From assembly GCA_031835245.1 (NCBI GenBank), contig JAVKOQ010000154.1, forward strand, positions 62,001-126,000: DNA of 64,000 bases. Direction: 5' to 3'. Position numbers and translations under genes: made by a program. The notes beneath the pieces are model-generated. The model was not told the origin of the DNA and did not search any database. It was given only the letters and a program-made list of their open reading frames with translations. Position 1 is the stretch's first letter; every line of letters starts with the position of its first letter. Of this stretch, positions 22,866-34,227 are shown piece after piece. Origin of the DNA: Balamuthia mandrillaris. Lineage: Eukaryota > Discosea > Longamoebia > Balamuthiidae.

Positions 22866-23047
22866 TATTATGTTTGAGCAAAGAAAAGGAAATCACATAA
22901 GTTTACAAGAAGGATGGATACAAGTCAAACATTTCACAAGAAATAAAATAACATCACAAAGGATTAAGGAAGAATTTGAAGGTGAATGAATCAAATGGAA
23001 AAAAATAATTAGCACTGTAATTAAAAAGAAACAGGACGGGGGAAAAA

Positions 23048-23490
23048 ATGCGGAAAAATAGGGCACTGCCACGCAAGAGCACTGAATTGATTGACAGTCA
23101 GGAGAGGGAACAGGTCCTACGTCGATGGGTGGATCTGGCCATGAAGGAACGTCTTAGACTGGGGACCTTAAACGGTAATCATTCGTGGAAGCCCGCTTTG
23201 CAAGCTGTGCAAAAAGAGGCAAAGATCCCCTACTTCCTCGACAAAGGGGACAAGCTAAATCAGTTTTTAGAGGAAGCGTTCACTGATCCTCTGCTAACTT
23301 GGTAGTGGATTCGCCCCGCCAAGATTCAGTTCGTGGAAGCCCGCTTTGCAAGCTGTGCAAAAAGAGGCAAAGGGGACAAGCTAAATCAGTTTTTGGAGGA
23401 AGCGTTCACTGATCCTCTGCTAACTCGGTAGTGGATTCGCCCCGCCAAGATTCAGTTCATGGAAGCCCGCTTTGCAAGCTGTGCAAAAAG
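23048..23490 (+). repeat. Tandem monomers at the 5' end of a LINE-like element
   Basis: Units starting TTCGTGGAAGCCCGCTTTG at 23182, 23330 and (as TTCATGG) 23456. Unit A is 148 bp. Unit B (126 bp) lacks about 23 bp between two AAAG copies. Unit C is cut at 23490 by a transposon and resumes at 27077-27183. An 85-codon frame (23048-23305) crosses unit A, with SWKPALQAVQKEAKIPYFLD and a stop. Each unit ends in GGATTCGCCCCGCCAAG, which at 27183 runs directly into the LINE ORF1. Tandem 5' monomers act as promoters in some LINEs; that role here is an inference. Confidence 0.75.
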
Positions 23491-24374
23491 TGTAGCCCTG
23501 CAGACTTTATATGAAAGTCTATAGGGTAGAAATACAGAAATTTCAACCAAATACCTCAAAAATCGAACTTCTATTGGTAGATGGCCGTTGTGTCCACTAC
23601 CCCGTCGTTTCATCGCACTTTCCTTTTTAAAAGAGTTGTGTCTAGCCCTAACCTACACTTTTTGCTTTATTTCTGTCTACATTCTCTCTTCTCTTCTCTT
23701 CTCTTCTCTTCCTTCCACTCTTTCTCATTTTTCCATTTCTCCCTCTCCCTGTCTCTCCGTCTCGCTGTCTCTCTGTCTCTCTCTTTCCTCTTATGACATA
23801 GTCACCATTTTGGATGAATTCATTATTTATTTTTACTTTTTTTTTTTTTTTTTTTGCTGCCCGCCACTTCAGCTTTCCTGCACAGAAAGAAAGCACAAGA
23901 CAAGAGAGGCGAAGCCCAAGAACACAGCGCCTCTTCCGTGCTCTTGAACCCCATGTCTTGGCTCCTTTCCATTGCAGTTCTGCTTTTTGGGTTGACAACA
24001 AGGATGCAGAGTACCACAACAGCGCCATTTCACACTCATCTCAAAACAAAAGGGCAAGCAGAAGACAACAACCCGCCACCATCCAGCTTCAGGGGTAAAG
24101 AGAGGGCGTGGGGAGCTAAGTAAAGGTCCGTGCGCACAGTACCCAAACCGCCACCACCACTTAATGCGTCGACGCCCACCCGTACGATAAACCTCTCGTC
24201 ACTTCCTCCACTAGACAGTCTTGCGTTGCCATCTCCACTCACGTCTAATGTAAGGTCAAAGTGCTAATAGATGCTGTGGCACACTGTCACCCTGCAGAGA
24301 AGGAGAAACAATACATAAGAAGAGCAGTAGGAGTTACTGTCGCTGCTGCTGAGGCCACCTCAGTGGCTGCAGGA

Positions 24375-24413
<39 letters not shown>

Positions 24414-27066
24414 CGCCAAGCTGTTCCAGGAACTGCAGGAAGTTGTTCACTGTCTCCTCTCGCCGGTTGCCAAGGCAAAGTCGAAGCTGGGGATAGTCAC
24501 CCTTCACACGCCGCATGTGGTCCTTCATGTGCTTCACAGTGAGGCGCTTGCCAGACGGCAGGACAAAGCCATAGCGCTGCTGCAGGAAGTCTCGAATGGG
24601 CTTCTCCCTGTGATCATCTTGTTGACGGCGCTGGTTCCGTGCTCGCGTGCTTTCTTGTTGCTCCAAGCGACCCTCATAGCGAGTTCGGGTGATTTCAGTA
24701 CGGGAAGGCGTTTCGTCTAGCAAATTTCTGGCCTGAGTGCGAGTTTTGAACCGTGCCGCAAAGCGCTGGAATAAAGCTGGCAGCTCGAACTCGGGGAGGT
24801 CAGGAAGGGCGCGGAGTTTCACCACTGCTTGCATGATGGGCGCTCTCATGAGGCGGTTGTCACGCCAAAGGAGGTTGACCATGCTGAAGATGGTTTCTCC
24901 AGAGCGATTAGTAGGACAAAAGGCGGCAAGGTTCTCCGCCAGCGGGTCCATTGTAGCAGCATCCGTCATCATCATCGCCTGCTGTTCTTCTTGCTCCTGC
25001 AACTCCTCTTCTGTTTCCTTTTGTTTCTCCGCCTCATATACCGCCTCCATTTGACTCAGTGTTAAGCTGTAGGTTTCCCAGTCATCCTTCTCTTCTTCCT
25101 CTCTCATTTCCATGAACTGTCCCACATGCTTGTAGAGCATAAACAGAGCGCTGGAGATGAACTCCTTGGCCAGCAGCGCTTGCAGATCTCTGTCATCTCC
25201 TGGAGCCGTCCAAGACTGTGCAGCAAAGTTTTCCATTGTTGGTAGAACCTCGCTTGACAGCAATGGCGAAGCATAGCTCTGCACAGGACAGGCAAAGCAC
25301 TGTTGCAGCATCAATGGATAGGAGGCCAAGGCCAAGAGATGGCGCTGCAGCAACCAAAAGTCATGAAGATAAGGAAGAAGTTCTCAGTGATGATTACCAA
25401 TGTGCATCAACAGCAACAACACTTGGCTTTTAAAAAGATGAAATAAGAACTAAGAAAAACACAAGCGAGGGAAAAACAAAAATAAATAAATATGCATACC
25501 TTAAGCCACAAACAAGAACTTTGCGCATTGCCACAGCAAGAGAGTTGCTGAACAATCCTGTCTGGATTTCATCAGCGAAGGCATGCTCACCCACTTTTTT
25601 CTCAAGGAAACAATGCAAAAGCTCTTCATGATCCTCCACAAAGCGTGCCATGAGAGCATAGGATGCATAGCGTGTCTTTGAGGCTTTTGGGATGGCCCTG
25701 CTCTTGTCAGAGACCAAGTTAGGGTTGTGTTCCTTTTCATGCTCCACAAAGCCCATCCAATCAGCGTTCCAAAGGCCACGCAACAAACAAGAGAGCTTCT
25801 TCAAAGCCGTGGTAACACCATTGCTCTCGTTGACAGCAGCAGCCACATGTTCTTCATTCTCCTCCATCGCATTGGCTTGAAGTAGGTCAGCAGCACCCCA
25901 CCCAGTTGCAAGCTTGTTTGTACGGCGGAGGAATTCATTAAGAATCAAGGCAGCAATGTGATCATCGCAACCTTTGACCAGCAGCGGTGTGAAAGGAGGC
26001 TTTGGTGTGGATTCTTGCTCCCATAGCTGTCTCCGCCGTTCATTGAGCAAGTGCCCAATTAAGAGTAAACAAAGAGAAAAAAAGAGGACAGAGAGATAAA
26101 GAGATTAAAGAGAGAGAGCAAGAGAGAGAGAGAGAGAGAGAAAGGAGGCGAACAGGAAGAGAGACGTTTAGTACCTGCTAAAGTATTTTCAATGTAGCCA
26201 AGCATGTTTTCAGAAGTGTGAGAAATAACCTCTATAACAGCAGCAGGGTAGAGAACAAAGCCAAGCTTAGGGTGAGAGCCAGCAAATTCAATCTCCACAA
26301 AAGACCGGCCATTCACTTTGGAAGACTCATCAATGCCTACCCAGAGGTCTTTGGACTCTACCAACAGACGAATCATAGCATAGTCGGCCAAGATCCCACC
26401 CTCCACAGTAGCTCGGTGGATGGTATCCGCAGAAGGTTGACGAACAGAAATGCCATGGCAAGCAAGGACCGCTTTGTAAGCTTTGGCGCCAGCCTCTGCG
26501 CTGGTCAAGCATTGAGCTCGTAGCATTGCAAAGCAGGCACGCTCATTGTCTGGGAAGGCCTTGCGGTTGGCTCGAGAGCGGCGGCGAGAGGGCTGCTCGG
26601 GTGGGCTTGAAGGAACCTCCATGGAAGGCGGCTGCTCCTCTTCCAACTCAGGCTCTTGCTCATGTGCAACATGCTCCATAGTCTCCGCTGCCATCTGTTG
26701 CTGTTGTTCCAGTAGCCGTCGTTGACGTTCTTCGTTGCGCTTCCTGGCAGCATAGCAGCGCTTGCGCCCATTGAATTCCTTTTGGTTGGATAAGCAAGTG
26801 TAGCACCAACCTTTGTAGTGTGGCGTGAAACGTTTTTTGCAGTTCTTACACAAAACTTGTGGGCGTCGTTGTCGGGGCATGGTTTGTTTGGAACACTGTT
26901 GTTTGTTTGTTTGTGTAGTTTGTTGAGCGAAAAGAAAAAGGAATAGCTGCCTGTGGTAACCCTAATCAATTTATTCGAGGAATAATTTCGAACTAATGAA
27001 ATTCCTATTACTAAGCCAATAGTAAATCAAAGCATTTGGGCCAATAGCAATGATGGCGGGGCTACA
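23491..27066 (-). mobile_element. Complete hAT-like DNA transposon with a 10-bp target duplication
   Basis: 3576 bp. Flanked by GTGCAAAAAG on both sides (23481-23490 and 27067-27076). Removing the insert and one copy restores an uninterrupted LINE monomer exactly, so both ends are defined to the base. The termini are short inverted repeats, TGTAGCCCTGC and TGTAGCCCCGC (10 of 11 matching). The single large gene inside runs on the minus strand. Left-end content at 23690-23790 is CT-rich. hAT elements normally make 8-bp duplications, so 10 bp is atypical. Confidence 0.85.
24334..26880 (-). CDS. hAT-like transposase (multi-exon, possibly damaged)
   Basis: Starts at 26880 with a Cys-rich module (CKNCKKRF-x7-CYTC), then a Gln/Glu linker. 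The core has LWVGIDESSKVNGRSFVEIEF, comparable to the DEST block around the first catalytic Asp in hAT enzymes. Next come KGCDDHIAALILNEF, then SKTRYASYALMARFVEDHEEL (compare the hAT T-R-W/F block). At the C-terminus, SGETIFSMVNLLWRDNRLM resembles the hAT dimerisation region. A poly-Gln tract precedes the stop. Three exon-sized frames (26880-26059, 26050-25430, 25353-24334) are separated by intron-like CT-rich stretches. I could not find donor/acceptor pairs that keep frame at either junction, so the gene may carry small lesions or use unusual sites. Confidence 0.6.
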
Positions 27067-27164
27067 GTGCAAAAAGAGGCAAAGATCCCCTACTTCCTCG
27101 ACAAAGGGGACAAGCTAAATCAGTTTTTGGAGGAAGCGTTCACTGATCCTCTGCTAACTCAGTA

Positions 27165-27941
27165 GTGGATTCGCCCCGCCAAGAGGAGGGGACCAGTGTT
27201 GTGCCCAAGGGGAAGATTGATTCCGACTCAGTCAGTGCGGACGGCGTTAAGGAGCGAACCAACAGTCAAGTGGCGCTGCTATTTGATTGTATTAGCAGTG
27301 TTTCTTGCGAGTGTGGTAAGCTCTCCGAGGCAGGCGTACTCTCACTCACAGTGATTGTACGATTCAGGGACCTGATTGAATCTCTCGACAAGGAGATCAA
27401 TAATCTTATGGTAGGGAAAGAAGGAAGCGCAAATACCAAAGGCGGCCCTGCTCTGGGTTCCCAACAGTCTTACGGGGAGGTGGTCGGATCAGCTTCGCCG
27501 TGTGATACGATTACTGCGGAAAGGAATTTCTCTCCAACGGCAACTACAGCTAGCGCACCAAGCTTGGAATACTGGAAGGAAGAAATGGCAAAGGAACAAG
27601 GGATATGTTGGCAGGATAACTCCAACATATACAGGAGGACGTGGACCAAAGATACGGTAACCGACCTGAACTATTGGTCTACAGTAAAACCAAAGTATGG
27701 CTTTGCCAGTCCCTACTCCAAGGTAGGGGCTGTGGAGGGCAGATCAATTGTGGTGAGCGGTAAGGACCTTAAGAAGGAAAAGGTATGTGAGAGGATCTTC
27801 GAGCTGGGGCTCAAGCACGTCGGAGTGTGGAAAGTAGGAGAGAAGAATGGCATGCAGCATTGGGGAGTTACTTTGGAGAAGGCCCAGGCTGCCGAAGACA
27901 TTATTGCGGAAAGAGCCAGGCTGTATGCTTTTACCCACTAG
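27165..27941 (+). CDS. LINE-like ORF1 protein
   Basis: About 258 codons opening with GTG at 27165, right after the last 5' monomer; no ATG marks the start. Contains SLEYWKEEMAKEQGICWQDN, VVSGKDLKKEKVCERIFELG and a Trp-containing GVWKVGEKNGMQHWGVTLE block. No classical CCHC knuckle. Position immediately upstream of an EEP endonuclease frame makes an ORF1/gag-like RNA-binding role likely, by inference only. Confidence 0.5.
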   Translation: MDSPRQEEGTSVVPKGKIDSDSVSADGVKERTNSQVALLFDCISSVSCECGKLSEAGVLSLTVIVRFRDLIESLDKEINNLMVGKEGSANTKGGPALGSQQSYGEVVGSASPCDTITAERNFSPTATTASAPSLEYWKEEMAKEQGICWQDNSNIYRRTWTKDTVTDLNYWSTVKPKYGFASPYSKVGAVEGRSIVVSGKDLKKEKVCERIFELGLKHVGVWKVGEKNGMQHWGVTLEKAQAAEDIIAERARLYAFTH

Positions 27942-28165
27942 TGGGTGGGCAAAGCCCAAATTGAAGAAGCCAAGAATGAAGGCAAACCGCTGTGGAAGCC
28001 TAAAGAGCAAAGAAAGATGGAGAAGAGGAAAGAAAAGGAGGAGAATATTGGAACAGTGGCTTTGGACAGCTCATTGGAACTCTCAGGCGTCGCGTAGGCT
28101 GAGGAGGAGTATCATGGTGCTGCCAACTGGTCTGACATTGTGGAGGAGGAAGGGGAGGAGACCCA

Positions 28166-28576
28166 ATGACTTCAGTAGCATTTGTCAACTCTAGGGGCTG
28201 GGGACAAGAGGAATTGGTCAGCTGTTGGGCTGACAGTAAGCAATTTGACATTATTGGAGTGTGCGAACATAGGAGGATGATTGCCCCTCGCTTGGAGGGG
28301 TATCGATGGATGGGTGGAGGGGCTGCTCCAGGGAGGAGTGGCTATGGAAGGGGTGGCGCAGGTTTCTTTGTTCGAGAGGGCTTCAAGGGGAACATCAGAG
28401 AAAGGAAAGAGTGGCGAACGCCCAACTCCACTTGGGTGGAACTGGCGGGACAGAGTTGTATCTTTATAATCGGTATAGTGTATCTCCCTCCAGGAGGTAT
28501 CGTGGACAACTTTAAGGTCACCTTGGCTGTGATTGAGACTGTCCAGGGCATTGCCGCATTAGACATTCTTGTTGCT
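28166..28576 (+). pseudogene. LINE endonuclease (EEP/AP-type) domain, truncated
   Basis: MTSVAFVNSRGWGQEELVSC, FDIIGVCEHRR, GGAGFFVREGF, TWVELAG and IFIIGIVYLPPGG match the N-terminal half of the endonuclease of non-LTR retrotransposon ORF2 (N, then E, then the Y-x-P-P block). At about 28576 the expected G-D-F-N block is missing after LDILVAG, and the frame continues into unrelated sequence. No reverse transcriptase follows in place. Confidence 0.75.
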
Positions 28577-29263
28577 GGTACCCCTTGTGCATGGACACTT
28601 TCTCATGGTGCCTCAGCTACTCAGCCCTGTGTTGGTGGGCGTGGACATCCTGTCAGTCTTTACTGCTGTCATCAATTTAAAAAGTTAGACATTCATGGCC
28701 AAGCTTACCACCCTAGTATACCTATGACCTGGCACTATTGGCTGTGTCTGTGTAATATCTATGTGCATGATTCTGGTGTGTTTGGTTGCTTATGGGCATG
28801 GCTTCACCAACTTTGGGCCAGCACAGGACATGGATGTCTTTATCATCTCAAGGAACAAGGTAATGGCTCCCACTTTGGATACTGGGTTGCTCATGGCTTA
28901 GTATGCACTGAGATTCATGATGGTCATACAGCAGTTTACATCTGCATGGCAAACCTCATGAATGAGGACGTCAAGCTTCATGCCTCCTTGGAAGTCTATA
29001 AACCTGATGTTTCCACTGTTGCATTTGCTGATTGTAGTATTTCTCTAGGTTCTTCCAGTATGCTTCAAGAAGGGACAATCTATTTAGATACCAGAGATCA
29101 CCCTCCGATATATATCCTATACCAAAAGTCTGGCCTTCCCTTTAGGGTGATTGCTTCACTATTACCTGTTTATGAAGCATTGTGTGTAAGGTTGAGGGCA
29201 GAGGCAATGAAAAAGCCTTGCTCTTTGGAGATAATGCTGCAGATAGTAGGGTTGGGTATGTGA
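28577..29263 (+). other. Unidentified 229-codon open frame fused to the LINE endonuclease
   Basis: Continues the endonuclease frame without a stop to 29263. Rich in Cys, His and Trp (HYWLCLCNIYVHDSG, GCLWAWLHQLWAS), with YLDTRDHPPIYILYQKSG near its end. I do not recognise a family. It could be a second inserted element read by chance in frame. Confidence 0.3.
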
Positions 29264-30116
29264 GGTCCAAGAGGAGCTTGTTTAGGAGGCACAGATTGAT
29301 GCAAACATGCCACTGGGTAATGTTGCAGTCAGCATTCTTCTTGGGTATGATGGTGAGAAGAGAGTTCCAGGGACTGTCAGGTGAGCATGATGATGCTGGT
29401 GCATAGCCGTTTCACCACTTGCAGATCAATTATGAGCATTAAATGGTGTGGAATGGGGTATTGGTAGCAAAAGACAGGAAGCTGGTCTCCAGTGTCAGGA
29501 ACTGCTTCAAGGAGGGAACAAGAAGGTACTGTCAATCAAGCCTCATTCTCCTAGAGGTATTCTCAATGGCTTCGAGAATATGCTTGTAGATGTGTTCCTT
29601 GACAGATTTTACCAAACATTGATGTTTTGTCAGGTGATGTCGTGGTCCTTGGAGCGGGTAGAGGTTCCTCAGGAATAACCACTGTATTGGATCAAAACAA
29701 AGTGCAATAAGGTTTAAAGGCTTTGAAGAAAAAACAAAAAGTCTTAGAAGATTAACACAACAAAAAGCTGATGAGGAGTTAATAATGAAGAAAGAGGATA
29801 TTGAGGATTTACTTGAAGAGGAAAATGAGAAATAAAATTTATATCGAATAAACAAAAATAAATCAATATTTGTAGACAAACAAAAGAAAAAAAGACCAAA
29901 ACTCTTTAAAAGACCAAAATCAAACACAAAAAACAAATAAAAATCAAAAAAATCACAAAGATAAAAGTTAATAATCTCCTTTTTGTTTGTATTATATTAA
30001 AAGCATGTTGAAAGCATGGAAATTCTTTTGCATTTTATCAATCTTTGGAAATATTGTAAAAGTAAGGAAAAGATAAAAGAGAAAAGGGGAAAGAAAAGGA
30101 TAGGTAGATAGTACAT
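29264..30116. other. AT-rich sequence without recognisable genes
   Basis: Strong A-richness from about 29690 to 30000 on the plus strand. No coding signal above short frames. Confidence 0.5.
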
Positions 30117-30310
30117 AGTTAATTTGAAAGCACATTCAACACCTTTCACTTATGAACTATTAACAATAACAATTGGGAAGGCATTGAGAAAGAGGGAGTA
30201 AAAGAAATAAGAGTACCCTCTGTATATACAATGCTTACTTTTTATGTATATATTATTGTTGCTCTCAAAGCAAATAAACATCTTATTACTACTACTTGGA
30301 GGAGAATAGA
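30117..30310 (+). repeat. Inverted repeat arm matching 22120-22316
   Basis: Contains CACCTTTCACTTATGAACTAT, AACAATTGGGAAGGCATTGAG, ATACAATGCTTACTTTTTATG and GTTGCTCTCAAAGCAAATAA in the same order as the reverse complement of the partner arm. Confidence 0.75.
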
Positions 30311-30689
30311 TCTCTTGCCAAATTTGCCTAATAAGGGTAACTGCAATTGTTTGCTATTGAGATACTCACCTGCCTAACAACCCTTTGAATGCAAAACTAG
30401 TTTGTTCTTCCAAGATTTTAACTTTAGGTGGTGTAATACACCATGACTTATAAAACCTCTGCACAACTGCATTTATTGTGGCACAACAGTGTTGGCCATA
30501 CTGTGATAAGGCTGGTGAGGGAACAACCCAACAGATACCAACTCGTTGTGTGCAGGGAAAAGACCTTTAATAGAATGAAAAAAAGAAATATATATACAAG
30601 GAGAGATAGGGATAGGTATTATGGAGAGTGGTATAACAATACTGTCAAAATTTTGTTGTAGTTGCTCTGGCATGCTGGATCTTTCTTGT

Positions 30690-30715
30690 CAAGAGGGAAA
30701 AAGAGAGGGAGAGAG

Positions 30716-30750
<35 letters not shown>

Positions 30751-30925
30751 TTCTTGTCAAGAGGGAAAGGGAGAGGGAGAGAGGGAGAGGGAGAGAGGGA
30801 GAGAGAGAGAGAGAGAGAGAGAAGAACAAGAAGAAGAAGAAGAAGAAGAACAACTAGAAGAAGAACAAGAAGAACAAGAAGAAGAACAAGAACAAGAGGA
30901 AAAAAAAGAAAAAGAAGATGGATGG
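30690..30925 (+). repeat. GA/GAG/AAGAAG low-complexity block
   Basis: Purine-only microsatellites with an imperfect duplication of ATCTTTCTTGTCAAGAGGGAAA at 30677 and 30746. Long Arg/Glu and Ser/Leu frames on both strands are artefacts of composition. Confidence 0.9.
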
Positions 30926-31012
30926 GATAAAAAACGGAGAATGAACAAAAAAATCGTGGAAGGTGCATTTGATTTTTCACTTTCTTTATCCTGCAGATCT
31001 GCTGTAGAAGTG

Positions 31013-31384
31013 TCACATAAAAAAAAACTTTTTTTTGGCTTTTCTGGATTCCTCTATTATAGAAACCATCCCTTTGGGTCCGCATGCTTTACTTAGCCAG
31101 GGGTGCTGCACAGACTCTTGTTAACAATGAAGGAGGAGGAATCAAAGAAAAGAGGAGATGTACCTGCAAAAGTTCTGTTGTGCTTGCTCTATTTTCTGCT
31201 TCTGTGCACAAACATTTGGAAAGAAAGTCTTTCATTCCTTCCGACCATTTCTTAGGTTTCTTTAATGGTGGAATACCTTTAGTAGTAATCATGAAAAGTG
31301 CTCGCAATGGTGGGTAATCCATATAAGGCGGTTCTCCTTCTGCCATTTCCTGAGAGAGAGAGAGAGAGAGAAGAGAGAGAGAGA

Positions 31385-31422
<38 letters not shown>

Positions 31423-32233
31423 TCAACTAAGTTTGTATATAAAAAAACTAAGGACACATTATGTACCATGAGCATTATTCCTAAGCTGTTCCCAAAGACA
31501 ATTCAGAAAACAATACTGAAAAAAAAGAATAGCAAACCAAATAAATACCTCCAAATATCCACTTTAACTCCATATTGTTGGCCTCTGATCAGCTCGGGAG
31601 CCATCCAGTACGGCTATCATTTTGGAAATGAATGACAACATATTCGATATCTAAAATAAACCAAAATGGTACCTACCGTTCCAACAACGGTATTGCGCTT
31701 CTCTTTCTCTCGAGTAAGCTGAGCAGCATAACCAAAGTCAGCTTTCAAGAAAGAAGTGAGAAGTTGACCAAGGATACTATAAGAATTTGTACAAACCTAT
31801 TTTGATGTCTCCTTTACTGCTTAATAAAATGTTGTCACTTTTGATGTCTCTATGGATTCGATGTAGACTATGAATGTACTGTAACGATTTAAGAGTCTAG
31901 AGCGACAACAAAAGAAAAAGAATGAGGGAGTAGAAAGAGTAAACAAAGCGATAGAGGGGTAAATATTCGTCTTAATCTAGGTGGAATAGGTGGAATGAAG
32001 ACACACCTCTAAGCACACCCAAGCCATCTGCTCCTCTGACATCTTGCAATAGTCAAACTGTTCTAAAACTTCGGTTAAGCAACCCCCTCCCATGTACTCC
32101 ATCACCACCCAAATTTGATCTCCAATCACATAGGTATCTATATATTCTACAATATTTTCCTAAAAATACAATTCATAATTAATACCACACCACAAGCAGG
32201 CAAAACGATTTAAAGAAAGTCAAAACCAAACAA

Positions 32234-32279
<46 letters not shown>

Positions 32280-33238
32280 TCGTACATGTTTGCTTGTTTT
32301 CATGATGCTGATTTCATTGGTCAAGAGCTTGACACTGTCATCGTTGAGTGACATTTTTTTTATAGCAACTTTGTCACCAGAAATTCGGTCTGTGGCAATG
32401 AACACTTCCCCAGCAGCCCTAATGAGCTCTGAATGAGAGGAAGTTTAAAGCTGGAAGAAGAAAAAACAAAGGAAAGAATACCCCTCTCCGATCTTTTTGA
32501 TGTCACGAAATACTTCATTCGGGTCCCGACGATTGATAAGGTCCTCTAAAGCCAGAGAGGTTTAAATATGTTAAATCATTAGGGAATAGCTTATAAGAAA
32601 CAGTGGTTAAACAAACCCAAATTAACTTGCGATTCCACAGGTAAAGGAATAGGTGCCTGCGTGTACTTGTCATAAAATTCCAAGGCGTTTAGGGCGTCAT
32701 TAGGATTTTCCTCCACTTCAGCTTTGGATATGGAGGCTTTGAGAAGGCTTTCCCACTCAGCAGGTAGACCAGAAAAACCACTTTCTGAATCAAAATCAAC
32801 GTGGACGTGGTGCCGAACATTGTAGGGATCACTTACGCCACCACCTTTTCCTGCAAATGATGCGGCTTGTATAGCATCTATCCATTCCTCCATTTCTTCC
32901 TTGCTGTGGGTGGTTACATAAAATATTTTGTCCATCAATGGTGCATTCAGCTCAAAAGCGAAAGGTTTGTTCACGCGAGTGGTTGGAATGACAGAGCACC
33001 TTCGCAAAGGAATGCCTGCGATGGGTTTTGGCTCCTAACCAATAAAAACCAATCAGCTATGGTGATGGAAAAATGGAAGCACGATGAGAAAGAAGAGATA
33101 GAGCAAAAAACGCACGAAAGAAAACTGCACAGAAAGAATATGACTGAAGAAAGAAAGAGAAGAAACAAGAAACAAGAAAGAAAAAAACGAGGAACGCAAA
33201 AATGCCTCATGCAAACGTCAAGAGCGGCGACAAGAAGA

Positions 33239-33293
<55 letters not shown>

Positions 33294-33479
33294 ACGAGGA
33301 GAACCTTTTGGTTTTTAAAATAGAAGAGGTAATCTTCTTGTAGCACGAACCACCGATCTTTCCAGTTTTTTCTCACATGTCCTGTTGCGCAACAAGATGA
33401 GAAAACAGCCATGCACCAAGAAGGAACCAAACAAACCTCTTTTGCAGAGCATAGCTGACTTATCCGGGCTGGACCACAT
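31013..33479 (-). CDS. p21-activated kinase with N-terminal PH domain (PH-CRIB-kinase)
   Basis: Ser/Thr kinase of the PAK/STE20 group, activated by Rac/Cdc42-type GTPases at membranes. Exons on the minus strand encode, in order: PH domain (GHVRKNWKDRWFVLQEDYLF at about 33385, FAFELNAPLMDKIFYVTT, ending EEMEEWIDAIQAA); CRIB motif (VSDPYNVRHHVHVDFD, about 32840-32790); a linker; and the kinase (GDKVAIKKMSL with the ATP-binding Lys, catalytic loop HRDIKSDN near 31850, ADFGYAAQL, GTPYWMAPE split by an intron, PPYMDYPPLRALFMITTKG). The last exon ends HPWLSKACGPKGMVSI and the stop at 31013. All catalytic motifs are intact. Start taken at MWSSPDKSAMLCKR (33479), which splices in frame to the PH domain; an acceptor-like CTGCAG precedes it, so a further 5' exon is possible. 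AAT and GA microsatellites lie in its introns. Diverges from the RapGAP gene. Confidence 0.87.
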
Positions 33480-34024
33480 ATCAGCGGAGAACTGCAGCAA
33501 CGGTGAGTTTGAAAGCTGAAGGGGGAATTGGTAAAGAACAAGAACAAGAAGAAGAAGAAGAAGAAGCACAACAACAACAACAACAACATAAGACAACAAC
33601 AACAACATAAGACAACAACAACAACATAAGACAACAACAACAACATAAGACAACAGAAAGCAAGTGTACCTGAGTGGGGGCACCAAGCGGCTGTTGCATC
33701 GTGCTGTTGCGGGGAGTTGTGAACAGTCTCTAATTCTCACACGATCGACCCCTCAACTTGGGTGGGGCAGGCGTTCCCGCAAGCGGAGCAACACAAAGCG
33801 AGGGGTAGTTGCTATGACTACGGCTAAAAATATGCCCACAGTTAATAATTAAAAAAATAATAATAATAATAAAATAATTTGGGGGGGGGGGGCACAACAA
33901 GGTAGGCCGCTTCCCCCCTGGCATACTACTTTGCTTTTGGTTGTGGCCTTCTCTCTTCTTCTTAGCTCTCATTGTCTTCTTCTGAACGGGTTGCAGAGAG
34001 CGCTACGCTTTCTTCTTTTCTTCA

Positions 34025-34182
34025 ATGCAGCAGTCTCCACGGGCAGCAGGGAGCCTCCCCTCAGCGCAGAGCCTGTTGGGCGAAGAAGGCGGTGCGCTAT
34101 GGCGGAGGTGCTGCGGTGGGCAAGAGGGGGAGGAGGTACCTCTTATTGTTGTTGTTCCTTTTTCTTTGTTTGCTGGTTTGTG

Positions 34183-34227
<45 letters not shown>

